From the NCBI GenBank assembly GCA_020639155.1, contig JACKHF010000001.1, positions 1,364,001 to 1,428,000 of the forward strand: a DNA stretch of 64,000 nucleotides. Direction: 5' to 3'. This stretch comes from Phycisphaeraceae bacterium. Lineage in GTDB: Bacteria; Planctomycetota; Phycisphaerae; Phycisphaerales; UBA1924. Shown here piece after piece: positions 46,701 through 55,166 of the stretch. Positions within the stretch are counted from its first letter, which is position 1. Every line of letters starts with the position of its first letter. A model generated the notes under the pieces. That model did no database searches. It was not told the origin of the DNA and was given only the letters and a program-made list of their open reading frames with translations. The translations under genes were made by a program, and so were the position numbers.

Positions 46701-48893
46701 GTGACACCAGTGAATACCAATGGTTCATTTGATACGCGATATCGAAAGCACCGTTCGCACTACGACAAGAGCACCTTTGCCTGTGCTGAGGACACAGTTG
46801 CGTCTCTACTTGAGGAGCAGACGACTGAGGAACACCCTGGGATGCTGCTCGGAAAGGTGCAAAGTGGTAAGACCAGAACATATATTAGCGCTATGGCGCT
46901 TGCGTTCGATAATGGGTATGACGTGGCTGTAATTTTGACTAAGAACTCCCGTGCATTGGTTGAGCAAACTCGGAGGCGGCTGGACGAGGAGTTCAACTCG
47001 TTTATCGAAGACGCTGAACTCGAAGTGTTCGACATCATGACGGCGCCTACTACATTTACTGCATTTGAACGCGAGGCTAAGCTGATATTTGTAGCAAAGA
47101 AACAGAAAGATAATCTCCGTCGGCTCATTGAACTACTCAAAGAGGGTTGCCCCGCTCTTGCATCACAAAAGATGTTGGTAATAGACGACGAAGCTGACGC
47201 AGCCTCAATCGGATATTCTAAGCAAAAGGATGTGATTGAGGCCAGGACCATAGCCAAGGCAGTAAGCGATGTGCGATCTGCAAGCAAAGACGTGTCGTTT
47301 CTACAAGTTACGGCAACGCCCTATTCGCTTTACCTGCAGCCAAGCGACATTGTTGTTGGCAATTCACCTGACTTTCGGCCGACTCGGCCCCGTTTCACGA
47401 AGCTAGTTCCAGTCCCAGAAGCTTATGTTGGCGGAGATGTCTACTTCGGCGAGGCTGCCCGAGACGAAGAGCTAACTGTGGAGCGAAGCATTCATGTATC
47501 GGTTTCCCCTAACGAGCTTGAGATTGTGAAATCCCCTGATCGTCGCCGATTTAAAGTTGAGGAAGTTTTGGAGCATCCCGCAATCGAAAGCATGCGGCGT
47601 GCGTATGTCACATTCCTAGTCGGAGGGTGTATTCAGCGTCTAAACGGAATTGTCAACCAGATTGCACAACGCAAACTCCGCTACTCATTTCTGATCCATT
47701 CAGAGGCTGCCAGGGGTTCGCATGAGTGGCAGGAGAGAATTGTTTCGGAACTTAATAATGAGTTCACAAAGGCTGCAATGGAGAACACTGCGAGATTCCA
47801 AGATTTAGTCAGGGAAGCATATCAGGATCTATCGGAGTCGATCAGGCTTGCAGGTACCAGGCTACCCAACTTTGAAGAAGTTATTGATGCTGTGAAGGGA
47901 GCCGTGCGCGACGAGTACATCACAATCAACAAGGTGAACTCCGACAATGATATCATTGCGATGCTGGACAAGGATGGGCAGCTAAGACTGCGAAGCCCAC
48001 TCAACTTCTTTATTGGTGGGCAGGTTCTAGATCGCGGGGTTACCCTCGCAAACCTACTGGGCTTCTACTACGGGCGTCGGCCACATAAATTCCAGCAGGA
48101 CACGGTACTGCAGCACTCGCGAATGTATGGCTACCGGCGTCAGGATCTCGCGGTCACCCGTTTCTACACGAGTAATTACATACGCAACGCAATGTTTGAG
48201 ATGGAAGAGTTTGATTCGGCTCTTCGTATGGCAATTTCTGATGGCCACGAGTCTGGTGTTCAGTTCATTCGAACAGCGGAAGGTGGTGGAATCATCCCCT
48301 GTAGTCCCAACAAGATTCTCGTAGCAACAACGCAAACCCTAAAGCCGTTCCGACGAATACTGCCGATCGGGTTCAACTCCGACTACATGAATCGCATTAG
48401 TGGTGTTGTTAATGAGATTGACAGAATTGTCCTTGAAACCTGTGGATTCAATGCGGATGAACCCGTACTAGTTCCGCTCGCAACGGCCCTGAAGATATTC
48501 AATCTAATCGAGCGAACATTGCTGTTTGAGCCAAAAAAAGATGATGTGCGCCCGTTCAACTGGCAGGTGGCTCGCGATGTACTCGGACATCTCGCCAACC
48601 AACACCCAGATAGAGCGCAACGTGGACAGGTATATATTTGGGCAGCAAACGGTCGCCAGTCAGCCCGTTACGCGAGTGCTGGCTCGCACGCGAGATTCAT
48701 CGAGACTCCAGATTCTGAGAAGACGGAAGGTCGTATTGCTAGAGCCCATGCTCATGACCATCCAATTATGTTTCTTTTACGACAAGAAGGAGCAAAGGAA
48801 AAGGGCTGGCGGGACGCGCCATTCTACTGGCCGGTGATTCGAGCACAGAAGAATACTCCTACAACCGTCTATTCCGGAGAATCTCTTGACTAA
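46701..48893 (+). CDS. Z1-domain ATPase/helicase-like protein
   Basis: GTG 46701 or 46710 starts the frame, 65 nt after mod. P-loop GKVQSGKT (about 50-57), Walker B LVIDDEADAAS (about 160) and LQVTATPYSL (motif III) mark a degenerate SF2 ATPase. FIGGQVLDRGVTLANLLGFYYGRRP and the TVLQHSRMYGYR segment (about 435-480) are signature blocks of the Z1 family. Z1 proteins are known from predicted restriction systems with DNA methylases and MORC/HATPase proteins. Here the gene is in one transcript with Res/Mod. Its precise activity is unknown. Confidence 0.82.
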   Translation: MTPVNTNGSFDTRYRKHRSHYDKSTFACAEDTVASLLEEQTTEEHPGMLLGKVQSGKTRTYISAMALAFDNGYDVAVILTKNSRALVEQTRRRLDEEFNSFIEDAELEVFDIMTAPTTFTAFEREAKLIFVAKKQKDNLRRLIELLKEGCPALASQKMLVIDDEADAASIGYSKQKDVIEARTIAKAVSDVRSASKDVSFLQVTATPYSLYLQPSDIVVGNSPDFRPTRPRFTKLVPVPEAYVGGDVYFGEAARDEELTVERSIHVSVSPNELEIVKSPDRRRFKVEEVLEHPAIESMRRAYVTFLVGGCIQRLNGIVNQIAQRKLRYSFLIHSEAARGSHEWQERIVSELNNEFTKAAMENTARFQDLVREAYQDLSESIRLAGTRLPNFEEVIDAVKGAVRDEYITINKVNSDNDIIAMLDKDGQLRLRSPLNFFIGGQVLDRGVTLANLLGFYYGRRPHKFQQDTVLQHSRMYGYRRQDLAVTRFYTSNYIRNAMFEMEEFDSALRMAISDGHESGVQFIRTAEGGGIIPCSPNKILVATTQTLKPFRRILPIGFNSDYMNRISGVVNEIDRIVLETCGFNADEPVLVPLATALKIFNLIERTLLFEPKKDDVRPFNWQVARDVLGHLANQHPDRAQRGQVYIWAANGRQSARYASAGSHARFIETPDSEKTEGRIARAHAHDHPIMFLLRQEGAKEKGWRDAPFYWPVIRAQKNTPTTVYSGESLD

Positions 48894-48913
48894 CACCAAT
48901 TCGGACACAAGTG

Positions 48914-51010
48914 ATGGACTTTCGAATAGCTGACACATTTACATCTAGCCTTGGAAGGCTCACAAATGGTGAGCAGAAATCTGTTAAGATCACGGTGTTT
49001 GACCTGCAGTCGGATCCAGCCAATCCTGGGTTCCAGTTGCATAAGATCGAGCGGTGTAAGGATCCGAATTTCTGGTCTGCACGGGTTAACCGAGATATTC
49101 GTTTAATCATTCACAAGACTAATGGTAGCCTTCTCTTGTGCTATGTTGATCACCATGACAGGGCTTATCAATGGGCTGCTGGACGGAAGATCGAAACGCA
49201 TCCTCGGACAGGTGCAGCACAGATTATTGAGATTCGAGAACTCGTTCGCGAGATCGAGGTACCTCAATATGAATATGTCGATTCATCATCGGAATCGCCT
49301 TCTTCAACATCGTGTGCGCTCGACGGAATAACGGAGCAGCAGTTGCTGGACTACGGCGTTCCTCCCGAGTGGGTCTCAGACGTCCTCGGTGCGAACGAAG
49401 ACGAGCTGCTGCATCTCACAGATCATCTGCCTGCCGAAGCAGCTGAAGCGGTTCTGTGCCTTGCCACCGGCACCGTGCCAGAGGTGCCTGTCCCGGCAGG
49501 AGTCAATGATGATCCATTCTGCCATCCTGATGCTGAGCGTCGATTCCGCTTAATGACGGATGTCGAGGAGCTCAAGCATGCCCTCGATTATCCGTGGGAC
49601 CGCTGGACTGTCTTCCTTCATCCGGCTCAGCGTTCGACGGTTGAGCGTGACTTCAAAGGACCGGCTCGTGTTGCTGGGTCAGCAGGTACAGGCAAGACGA
49701 TTGTGGCGCTGCATCGCGCCGTTCGTCTGGCAAGGACCATTCCTGACGGCAAAGTACTACTCGCCACTTTTTCAATACCTCTTGCCAGAAATCTTCGTGC
49801 AAAGGCGACCCGCTTGGTCGGTGAGGATTCCAGAGTTTGGGACAGACTTGCGGTCCGTTCATTAGATGACTTTGCTCTAGAGATGTACGAGGAGACCTTT
49901 GGTCGTGCTCAGGTTCCGACTGCCGCGATGCTCGAATCTCTCATTCGTGATGCACTCAGAGTGTTACCCCGGCCTATGTCAGCGGCGTTCGTCGCGAGCG
50001 AGTGGTTCGACGTTGTCGATGCTTGGCAGCTGGATACTTGGGAAGAGTATCGAGATGTCCCGCGTCTGGGTCGTAAGACGCGAATGGGTGAGAAGCAGCG
50101 TAAGTTACTTTGGCCGGTGTTCGAGTACGTCAGAGGGGTACTGCATAAGCGTGGTTCTGTCACGATGGCAAATGTCTATTCAGAACTCACGCAACACTTG
50201 CAAGATACTGGTGAGAGCCCTGTGGTCGCAGTCGTGTTGGATGAGGCACAGGATGTGTCTGTTTCCCAACTTCGCTTCCTGGCAACGCTCAGTAGTGCTC
50301 GCGAGAACGGCTTGTTCTTCGCAGGCGACCTTGGACAGCGGATATTCCAAACGCCCTTTTCATGGGCTTCACTCGGTGTGGATGTGCGAGGGCGATCGCA
50401 GACGCTGCGAATCAACTACCGCACATCGCATCAGATCCGGCGACAAGCGGACAGGCTTTTGCACCCCGTGCTGTCAGACGTTGACGGGATCACTGAATCG
50501 CGGAAGGGGACGGTGTCGGCATTCAATGGGCCGAACCCGTCTATAAAGCTTGCTGCAAACGACATGGAGGAGCGAGAGCTGGTGGGTGCCTGGATTCAGG
50601 AGATTATCGATCGCGGTGTGCTTCCAGAGGAAATCGCGATCTTTGTGCGTTCTTCAGCGCAAATGCCGCGAGCGTTGGCGATGATCAACAAGGCGGGCAT
50701 TGAAGCATTGCTCTTGGACAATGATGAGGGGCTGAAGCGAGGTGCCGCGACTGTTGCAACGATGCACCATGCGAAAGGGTTGGAGTATCGTGCTGTTGTG
50801 GTTGCATGCTGCGATGACGAGATTATTCCGCTGCAGGATCGAATCTCAGGGGTCACGGATGACTCAGATTTGGCGGAGGTCTACAACACTGAGCGTCATC
50901 TCCTCTATGTCGCCTGCACGCGAGCTCGCGATTTCCTGCTGATTACTGCTGTTGAGCCAGCATCGGAGTTTCTTGATGACTTGGCCGCGGTGTCTGACGG
51001 GGTCCACTGA
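48914..51010 (+). CDS. RelE/ParE-fold domain fused to UvrD/Rep-like helicase
   Basis: ATG 48914 (GTG 48911 just before) lies 20 nt after the Z1 gene. Residues 1-90 have the RelE/ParE toxin pattern: FTSSLGRLTNGEQKSV helix pair, GFQLHKIERCKD, FWSARVNRDIRLIIH, and YVDHHDRAYQWA. A linker of about 150 residues leads to an SF1 helicase: GSAGTGKTIVALHRA (about 255), VVLDEAQDVS (about 441), GDLGQRIFQTPFSW, LRINYRTSHQI, TMHHAKGLEYRAVVV and LLYVACTRARDFL (about 665). The fusion suggests that the helicase delivers or controls an RNA/ribosome- or gyrase-directed toxin, or that the fold is reused for binding. Confidence 0.85.
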   Translation: MDFRIADTFTSSLGRLTNGEQKSVKITVFDLQSDPANPGFQLHKIERCKDPNFWSARVNRDIRLIIHKTNGSLLLCYVDHHDRAYQWAAGRKIETHPRTGAAQIIEIRELVREIEVPQYEYVDSSSESPSSTSCALDGITEQQLLDYGVPPEWVSDVLGANEDELLHLTDHLPAEAAEAVLCLATGTVPEVPVPAGVNDDPFCHPDAERRFRLMTDVEELKHALDYPWDRWTVFLHPAQRSTVERDFKGPARVAGSAGTGKTIVALHRAVRLARTIPDGKVLLATFSIPLARNLRAKATRLVGEDSRVWDRLAVRSLDDFALEMYEETFGRAQVPTAAMLESLIRDALRVLPRPMSAAFVASEWFDVVDAWQLDTWEEYRDVPRLGRKTRMGEKQRKLLWPVFEYVRGVLHKRGSVTMANVYSELTQHLQDTGESPVVAVVLDEAQDVSVSQLRFLATLSSARENGLFFAGDLGQRIFQTPFSWASLGVDVRGRSQTLRINYRTSHQIRRQADRLLHPVLSDVDGITESRKGTVSAFNGPNPSIKLAANDMEERELVGAWIQEIIDRGVLPEEIAIFVRSSAQMPRALAMINKAGIEALLLDNDEGLKRGAATVATMHHAKGLEYRAVVVACCDDEIIPLQDRISGVTDDSDLAEVYNTERHLLYVACTRARDFLLITAVEPASEFLDDLAAVSDGVH

Positions 51011-51169
51011 TTCGGCTGAGTACGCTGTAGCCCGGCAAAGTCGGAGAGGGGGCAACGTTCAAGGTCTTCCAGCTCTCAGGCAAGGGTAGCCATCCTCGTA
51101 TCCGGTCCAGATAAGGCTTTTTCATTCCAGCAGCACAAATCCCCGGACAATTAGCGATGGCGTGCACCA

Positions 51170-51250
51170 GTGAAATATCCTCTGGTGAAACACGTGGTAT
51201 TTAGCTGGCGGATCTCGCGCTTCTTCACGCGCGATTGCCGCTCTGCAGAC
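51170..51250 (+). repeat. diverged direct repeat, copy 1
   Basis: Aligns with 51,420-51,500 at about 70% by eye. The core cacgcgcgattgccgct at 51,226 is identical in both copies. The repeat spacing is about 249 bp. Confidence 0.6.
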
Positions 51251-51419
51251 TATGTGATTCAATGCTCTGGTGACCAACGTCTGGTCGTCAGAATCTCCAA
51301 ATTCCGATGTGTTGTCAAGGCTTGAAGGGCATCTGAATCCGAAGCAGGGCGAAACGGCTGGAGCCAGCTCATATCGATACCGTGCTAGCAGGTACATACA
51401 CAACGAGTCGGTGGTTTAG

Positions 51420-51500
51420 TGCCATGTCGTCTGGCGTAACACGCTGGATCTTGGGCTTGGATTTCCCGCTTTCCCACGCGCGATTGCCGCTTTGTGGAGA
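51420..51500 (+). repeat. diverged direct repeat, copy 2
   Basis: Second copy of the repeat at 51,170-51,250; the identical 17-bp core starts at 51,475. The shared outline runs TCTGG-gt-AACACG...GGAT-t-CGC...-TT-CACGCGCGATTGCCGCT. Confidence 0.6.
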
Positions 51501-51731
51501 CATCTTCGGTCCGACAGATCAGAGAATACTGATCGGTCTACAGACCCCTTGAGAGCGCCACTCAACCGCTGTCGTCTGAGTTCTGACCCCACCGGGGACG
51601 GTAAGAATAACCAGTGCTGGCAGACAGAAGGCTGGTGCCCCACTGTGTGCGCGTTATGTGGTCGCAAGAGACCTTCGACTCAGCACCTCCAGAATCCTAT
51701 AGGGTTGGCCTGCGCGAAGGGGGAGTAGATC

Positions 51732-52865
51732 ATGGAACCCACACCGAGCCGAGAAGACGAACTCGCCAGGCTGTGTAATCGCGCACAGGCACTCGTGCGA
51801 GAACATGCGTGGCTCGGCGACGAGATTCGAGCCGCCTTCCTCGCGTTCATGGAACTATCGAAGCGATTCGGTGCCAAGACAACTGAGATAGAGCAACACC
51901 GGCAGCGTCAGATTCGCGAACTGCTGACAACGAAGGGAAGGTTGGTTGATCCTGAGACAAGAAAAGGCGGCATAGCCTGGTACGACTATTTCGACGGGCT
52001 GTGCCCGACGGAACTGGATAAGTGCCTACGAGAAACTTCACGATACGAGGTCCTTCCGCGCAAACTTGAGCGGAAAGCCGCCGCCGCAGCACATGCCGCT
52101 TGGGATTGGAACCAGAAGCACCAAAGTAGCGATACCACCCCGCGCCAGCGTCGGTTGATGGAAGATCGGCGCAAAAGGGCCGTGGAAGCCAACACCCATG
52201 TGATACGAACTTGGGAAGTCACGATTGTGTGCCCATTTGGTGGACAAGAGCCCGCCAATCCTTACAGTTTCGAACGGACCGAGTTGCAGCGATTCCCAGA
52301 TGCTGACTTTCATACGATCGCCCTCTACCGGGTTGGGGGGCTGGCTGACGCTGGTTCATTGCGTCCGACGATGCCAGAGGCACCATCTACAGGTCAAGAG
52401 AAAGAGGATGGAGCAGCCTATGTGACGTGGCGGCATCGACTCCCCATACTTGAAGAGGACTTTGACGAGAACCTACCGGGACTGAATCCCCGAGCCTTCC
52501 CTCCGGACATCCTTGAACAGATGCTGGATTACGTTGAGAAGTGGGTATCAAATGGAGAGCCGAATATGGACACATCGCAGGGAGCACAAAACGAGAGCGA
52601 TGCCGTAGGCTCTTCAGTCCCGGCTCTCACCTCGAACCAATCGCAAGTACTACGAACTATGGCAAGGTTTGATGCGTCGTGTCTTTTGTTCACAAAGACG
52701 ATCGAAGAGGAAATGGACCAAAGTATTCGTTTATCCGAACGAACCATTGGGCCGATTGTGCAAAAACTCATCGAACTCCATTACGCCGAGCGGCCCGAGG
52801 GCGATCGAAAAGGCGCACGGTTGACTATCGATGGGCGCAAGCTTGCGTCGAAGATTGCCGACTGA
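51732..52865 (+). CDS. hypothetical protein with C-terminal winged helix
   Basis: ATG 51732 has AAGGGGGAG 6 nt upstream. The first 130 residues are helical and charged (EDELARLCNRAQALVREHAW), with a basic stretch RRLMEDRRKRAVE near 140. Residues about 300-377 look like a MarR-type winged helix (NQSQVLRTMARF, TIEEEMDQSIRLSERTIGPI, VQKLIELHYAERP). It is a member of the element's right-hand module. Possibly a regulator or a replication accessory; no family recognised. Confidence 0.65.
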   Translation: MEPTPSREDELARLCNRAQALVREHAWLGDEIRAAFLAFMELSKRFGAKTTEIEQHRQRQIRELLTTKGRLVDPETRKGGIAWYDYFDGLCPTELDKCLRETSRYEVLPRKLERKAAAAAHAAWDWNQKHQSSDTTPRQRRLMEDRRKRAVEANTHVIRTWEVTIVCPFGGQEPANPYSFERTELQRFPDADFHTIALYRVGGLADAGSLRPTMPEAPSTGQEKEDGAAYVTWRHRLPILEEDFDENLPGLNPRAFPPDILEQMLDYVEKWVSNGEPNMDTSQGAQNESDAVGSSVPALTSNQSQVLRTMARFDASCLLFTKTIEEEMDQSIRLSERTIGPIVQKLIELHYAERPEGDRKGARLTIDGRKLASKIAD

Positions 52866-52926
52866 TTGCCAGTTGTTTACATCTTAGTTTCGGCTTGATT
52901 GCTGAACACTATCGAATGCTCTCGGT

Positions 52927-53136
52927 ATGACAACCAGAGTATATTCATCAGAACCAATACCGCTCAATTTGGCGGCTCGATGCCTTCGCGTCCCGGCGCG
53001 ATGGTTGCGGGAAGAAATTGAAGCCGGGCGTATTCCAGCACTGATCGCTGACCGGAGCGTGCTTGTCCACGTGCCGACAGTCGCGCGCATCCTCACCGAC
53101 CGCGCTAAGCGTGAGGGGGTGCCCAGTGCGAAATGA
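52927..53136 (+). CDS. excisionase-like HTH protein, 69 aa
   Basis: Short protein with the HTH_17 layout: PLNLAARCLRVPARWLREEI (helix-turn-helix), then AGRIPALIADRSVLVHVPTV (wing and strand), then a helix. Such proteins direct excision in tyrosine-recombinase elements or regulate transcription. It overlaps the next similar gene by 11 nt. Confidence 0.65.
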   Translation: MTTRVYSSEPIPLNLAARCLRVPARWLREEIEAGRIPALIADRSVLVHVPTVARILTDRAKREGVPSAK

Positions 53137-53332
53137 CACTCAGACCCCCGAACCTCTCGCGGTACGCCCACGCGAAGCTGCAAAGCTGCTCGGAATAGGA
53201 CAGCGCACGCTGTGGGCACTAAGCCAGCCGCGTGGCGATATTCCGACGATCCGAGTTGGTACAGCTGTCCTTTACCCAGTTGAGGGGCTGAAGCGTTGGC
53301 TCGCCGACCAGCAGAAGGGGGGTAGGCAATGA
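53126..53332 (+). CDS. excisionase-like HTH protein, 68 aa
   Basis: GTG 53126 has GAGGGGG about 7 nt upstream, inside the previous gene. The protein shows a clear HTH_17 fold: VRPREAAKLLGIGQRTLWAL, then PTIRVGTAVLYPVEGLKRWL. It is more canonical than its upstream neighbour, so it is the better candidate excisionase or replication regulator. Overlaps the next gene (ATGA). Confidence 0.75.
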   Translation: MRNDTQTPEPLAVRPREAAKLLGIGQRTLWALSQPRGDIPTIRVGTAVLYPVEGLKRWLADQQKGGRQ

Positions 53333-53640
53333 CTTTGCCATCCCCATACAACGAAATCGCCCCGTCTGGCAACGGGGCAGTCGACTCCACAAAGGCATGC
53401 GAGAATCTCCAACATCATATCCGACCAGAGCGTCAATCGCCATCGCGTAAGTACGCACCCGACACATCGCGTGCAGCAGCGGATCGCGTACGCGGATACA
53501 CAACCCGTCTAGGTAAACTCGAAAAGCGAAAGCTTGTAACTCGAACTCGACTACGCAGGGTTACGTCGGGTAGCAGGCCAGCATGTGTATTTGTTTTAAC
53601 AGCGTTACCACGCGATGTGGGCATGGGAGGTGTGGCATGA
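53329..53640 (+). CDS. hypothetical protein, 103 aa
   Basis: ATG 53329 overlaps the previous stop and the frame ends in an ATGA overlap with the primase gene, so it is embedded in a tightly packed run. The protein is basic (SRAAADRVRGYTTRLGKLEKRK) and polar, with a hydrophobic patch near the end (ACVFVLTALP). No family recognised. Confidence 0.55.
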   Translation: MTLPSPYNEIAPSGNGAVDSTKACENLQHHIRPERQSPSRKYAPDTSRAAADRVRGYTTRLGKLEKRKLVTRTRLRRVTSGSRPACVFVLTALPRDVGMGGVA

Positions 53641-54863
53641 CTCAAGACACTCTTCTTGATGCTGCACTGGGCTTTCACCAGCTCGGCTGGAGTGTGCTGC
53701 CCGTAGACATTCACAAGAAACCCGTTGTGCGCGGCTGGAAGCGTTATCAAAGCGAACAGGCGGACGCGGACCAACTTACCCAATGGTTCACGCCGGGCGC
53801 GTCAGGCGGTCGGATTGAGGGCGTAGCGGTGATCCTCGGCCAAGTATCTGGTGATCTGGTCGTGCGCGATTTCGATACAGCCGACGGATATGCACTCTGG
53901 TCTGAGAAGCATCCTGAGTTGGTCGACGTTCTGCCAACTGTCAAGACCGCACGCGGCCACCACGTCTACGCACGTATCGCCGGGTGTAGGACGCTCAAGT
54001 TTCCTGATGGTGAACTACGAGCAGATGGTGCCTACGTCGTCGCGCCGCCGTCGCGTCACATTGCAGGCGTGACATACACATGGTTGCGCGCGCCGTCGTC
54101 GGTTGAATCGATTCCGCTTGTAGATGTTTCAGTTTTCTGCGAACCTGATCCGTGTGAACCAAGAGAAACAAGAGAAACCAAGCCATTACCGGCATGGCCT
54201 GTTGCTCCTGATAGTCCTGCAGTTCCTGAATGTCCTGATGTTCCTAGGACTCCTGTGATTCTTGAAACTCCTGTGATTCCTGAGTTTCTTGGGTGTCTTG
54301 TGCATCTTGGTTCTCAAGAGTTGCAAACACAAATAGAAACTGCGATTGCTCAGACGGTTCCAGCGGGTGTCGGAAAGCGTAACGATGGCATCTTTCGATT
54401 CGCGCGTCGCTTGCGCTCGATTCCGGAGTTGTCGGGTTGCGCTGGAATATCAATGCGCGATATTGTTAGGCGTTGGCATGAGGCAGCATTGCCGACAATC
54501 GGCACTCGTGATTGGGATGAAACATGGGCAGATTTCCTTCATGCCTGGGAACGCGTCAAGCAGCCCTATGGTGAAACGCTCGATGGCGTGATTGAGAGGG
54601 CTTCTAAAGCAGATGATCCACCATGTGCATTGCGTTTCGACTCAGAGAAAACTCGACTCTTGATTCGACTGTGCCGAGAACTGCAGCGCATGGCTAGCGG
54701 CGATCCATTCTTCCTCAGTGGGAAAGTTGTGGCTGGCGTTGTTGGATTGGAGATCGCAACAACATATCGCCGGCTAGATTTGCTGGTTCACGAAGGCGTA
54801 CTGGTCAGAATCAGGAAGGGTCATACCGGTCGGGCAAGTGAGTATCGGTACCTTGGTGGATGA
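53637..54863 (+). CDS. bifunctional DNA primase/polymerase (prim-pol) protein
   Basis: ATG 53637 has GGAGG 7 nt upstream. The N-terminal 180 residues form a prim-pol domain: LGWSVLPVDIHKKPVVRGWK, catalytic Asp in VVRDFDTADGY (about 77 and 79), the His motif ARGHHVYAR (about 107), and ADGAYVVAPPSRH. A repetitive linker (188-226) follows, then a helical primase C-terminal-like domain (about 240-408) ending in a winged-helix-like part. No separate helicase domain is present. Probably primes replication of the element. Confidence 0.8.
   Translation: MTQDTLLDAALGFHQLGWSVLPVDIHKKPVVRGWKRYQSEQADADQLTQWFTPGASGGRIEGVAVILGQVSGDLVVRDFDTADGYALWSEKHPELVDVLPTVKTARGHHVYARIAGCRTLKFPDGELRADGAYVVAPPSRHIAGVTYTWLRAPSSVESIPLVDVSVFCEPDPCEPRETRETKPLPAWPVAPDSPAVPECPDVPRTPVILETPVIPEFLGCLVHLGSQELQTQIETAIAQTVPAGVGKRNDGIFRFARRLRSIPELSGCAGISMRDIVRRWHEAALPTIGTRDWDETWADFLHAWERVKQPYGETLDGVIERASKADDPPCALRFDSEKTRLLIRLCRELQRMASGDPFFLSGKVVAGVVGLEIATTYRRLDLLVHEGVLVRIRKGHTGRASEYRYLGG
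54198..54314 (+). repeat. 9-bp tandem repeat within the primase linker
   Basis: About 13 units of nine bases of the form CCT-NNN-NNT encode the tripeptide repeat P-x-x (PVA PDS PAV PEC PDV PRT PVI LET PVI PEF, then L-x-x units). The frame is kept throughout. Later units show CCT to CTT change. It encodes a flexible Pro-rich hinge and could vary in length by slippage. Confidence 0.8.
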
Positions 54864-54947
54864 GTTGTTGAATGCGCCGTCTGATGAGCGTTCGCTAATT
54901 TGAATCAGGTGCTTGCGTGCCAGCAAGGAATCAAGTATGCTGAGACC

Positions 54948-55163
54948 ATGACACGATTGCACCAACAACTACTGAAAGCAATTGAATCGAGCGGTCGCAC
55001 GAGGTATCAGATTGCCTTGGACTCGGGCGTGTCCGAGGCGCAGCTATCACGCTTTGCGAATCATGGTCAGCGATTGACTGTGGAAAGCTGCGAACTTCTT
55101 GCAGACGCACTCGGATTTCAGATAGCGCTAGTGCCGAAGGCAAAGACTCGGAAGGGAAGGTGA
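54948..55163 (+). CDS. Cro/CI-type HTH regulator, 71 aa
   Basis: ATG 54948 is the first ATG in frame. HTH core: TRYQIALDSGVSEAQLSRFANHG (helices 2 and 3), followed by LTVESCELLADALGFQI. It lies 3 nt before the integrase gene in the same direction, so it may regulate integrase expression. Confidence 0.8.
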   Translation: MTRLHQQLLKAIESSGRTRYQIALDSGVSEAQLSRFANHGQRLTVESCELLADALGFQIALVPKAKTRKGR

Positions 55164-55166
55164 GGT

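Larger units (their letters stand above)
51011..51731. other. gene-poor spacer with diverged repeat
   Basis: This 721-bp spacer follows the defence operon. It holds two diverged copies of a stretch of about 80 bp (listed separately) and a short Cys-rich frame ending at 51,728 that I do not call. The AAGGGGGAG near its end is the SD of the next gene. It could contain a decayed gene or a structured RNA. Confidence 0.5.

Noticed and set aside
51122..51667. Two minus-strand frames sharing an AAIAR-like peptide
   Set aside because: The similarity comes from the DNA repeat, and both strands show it equally; neither frame has a start context.
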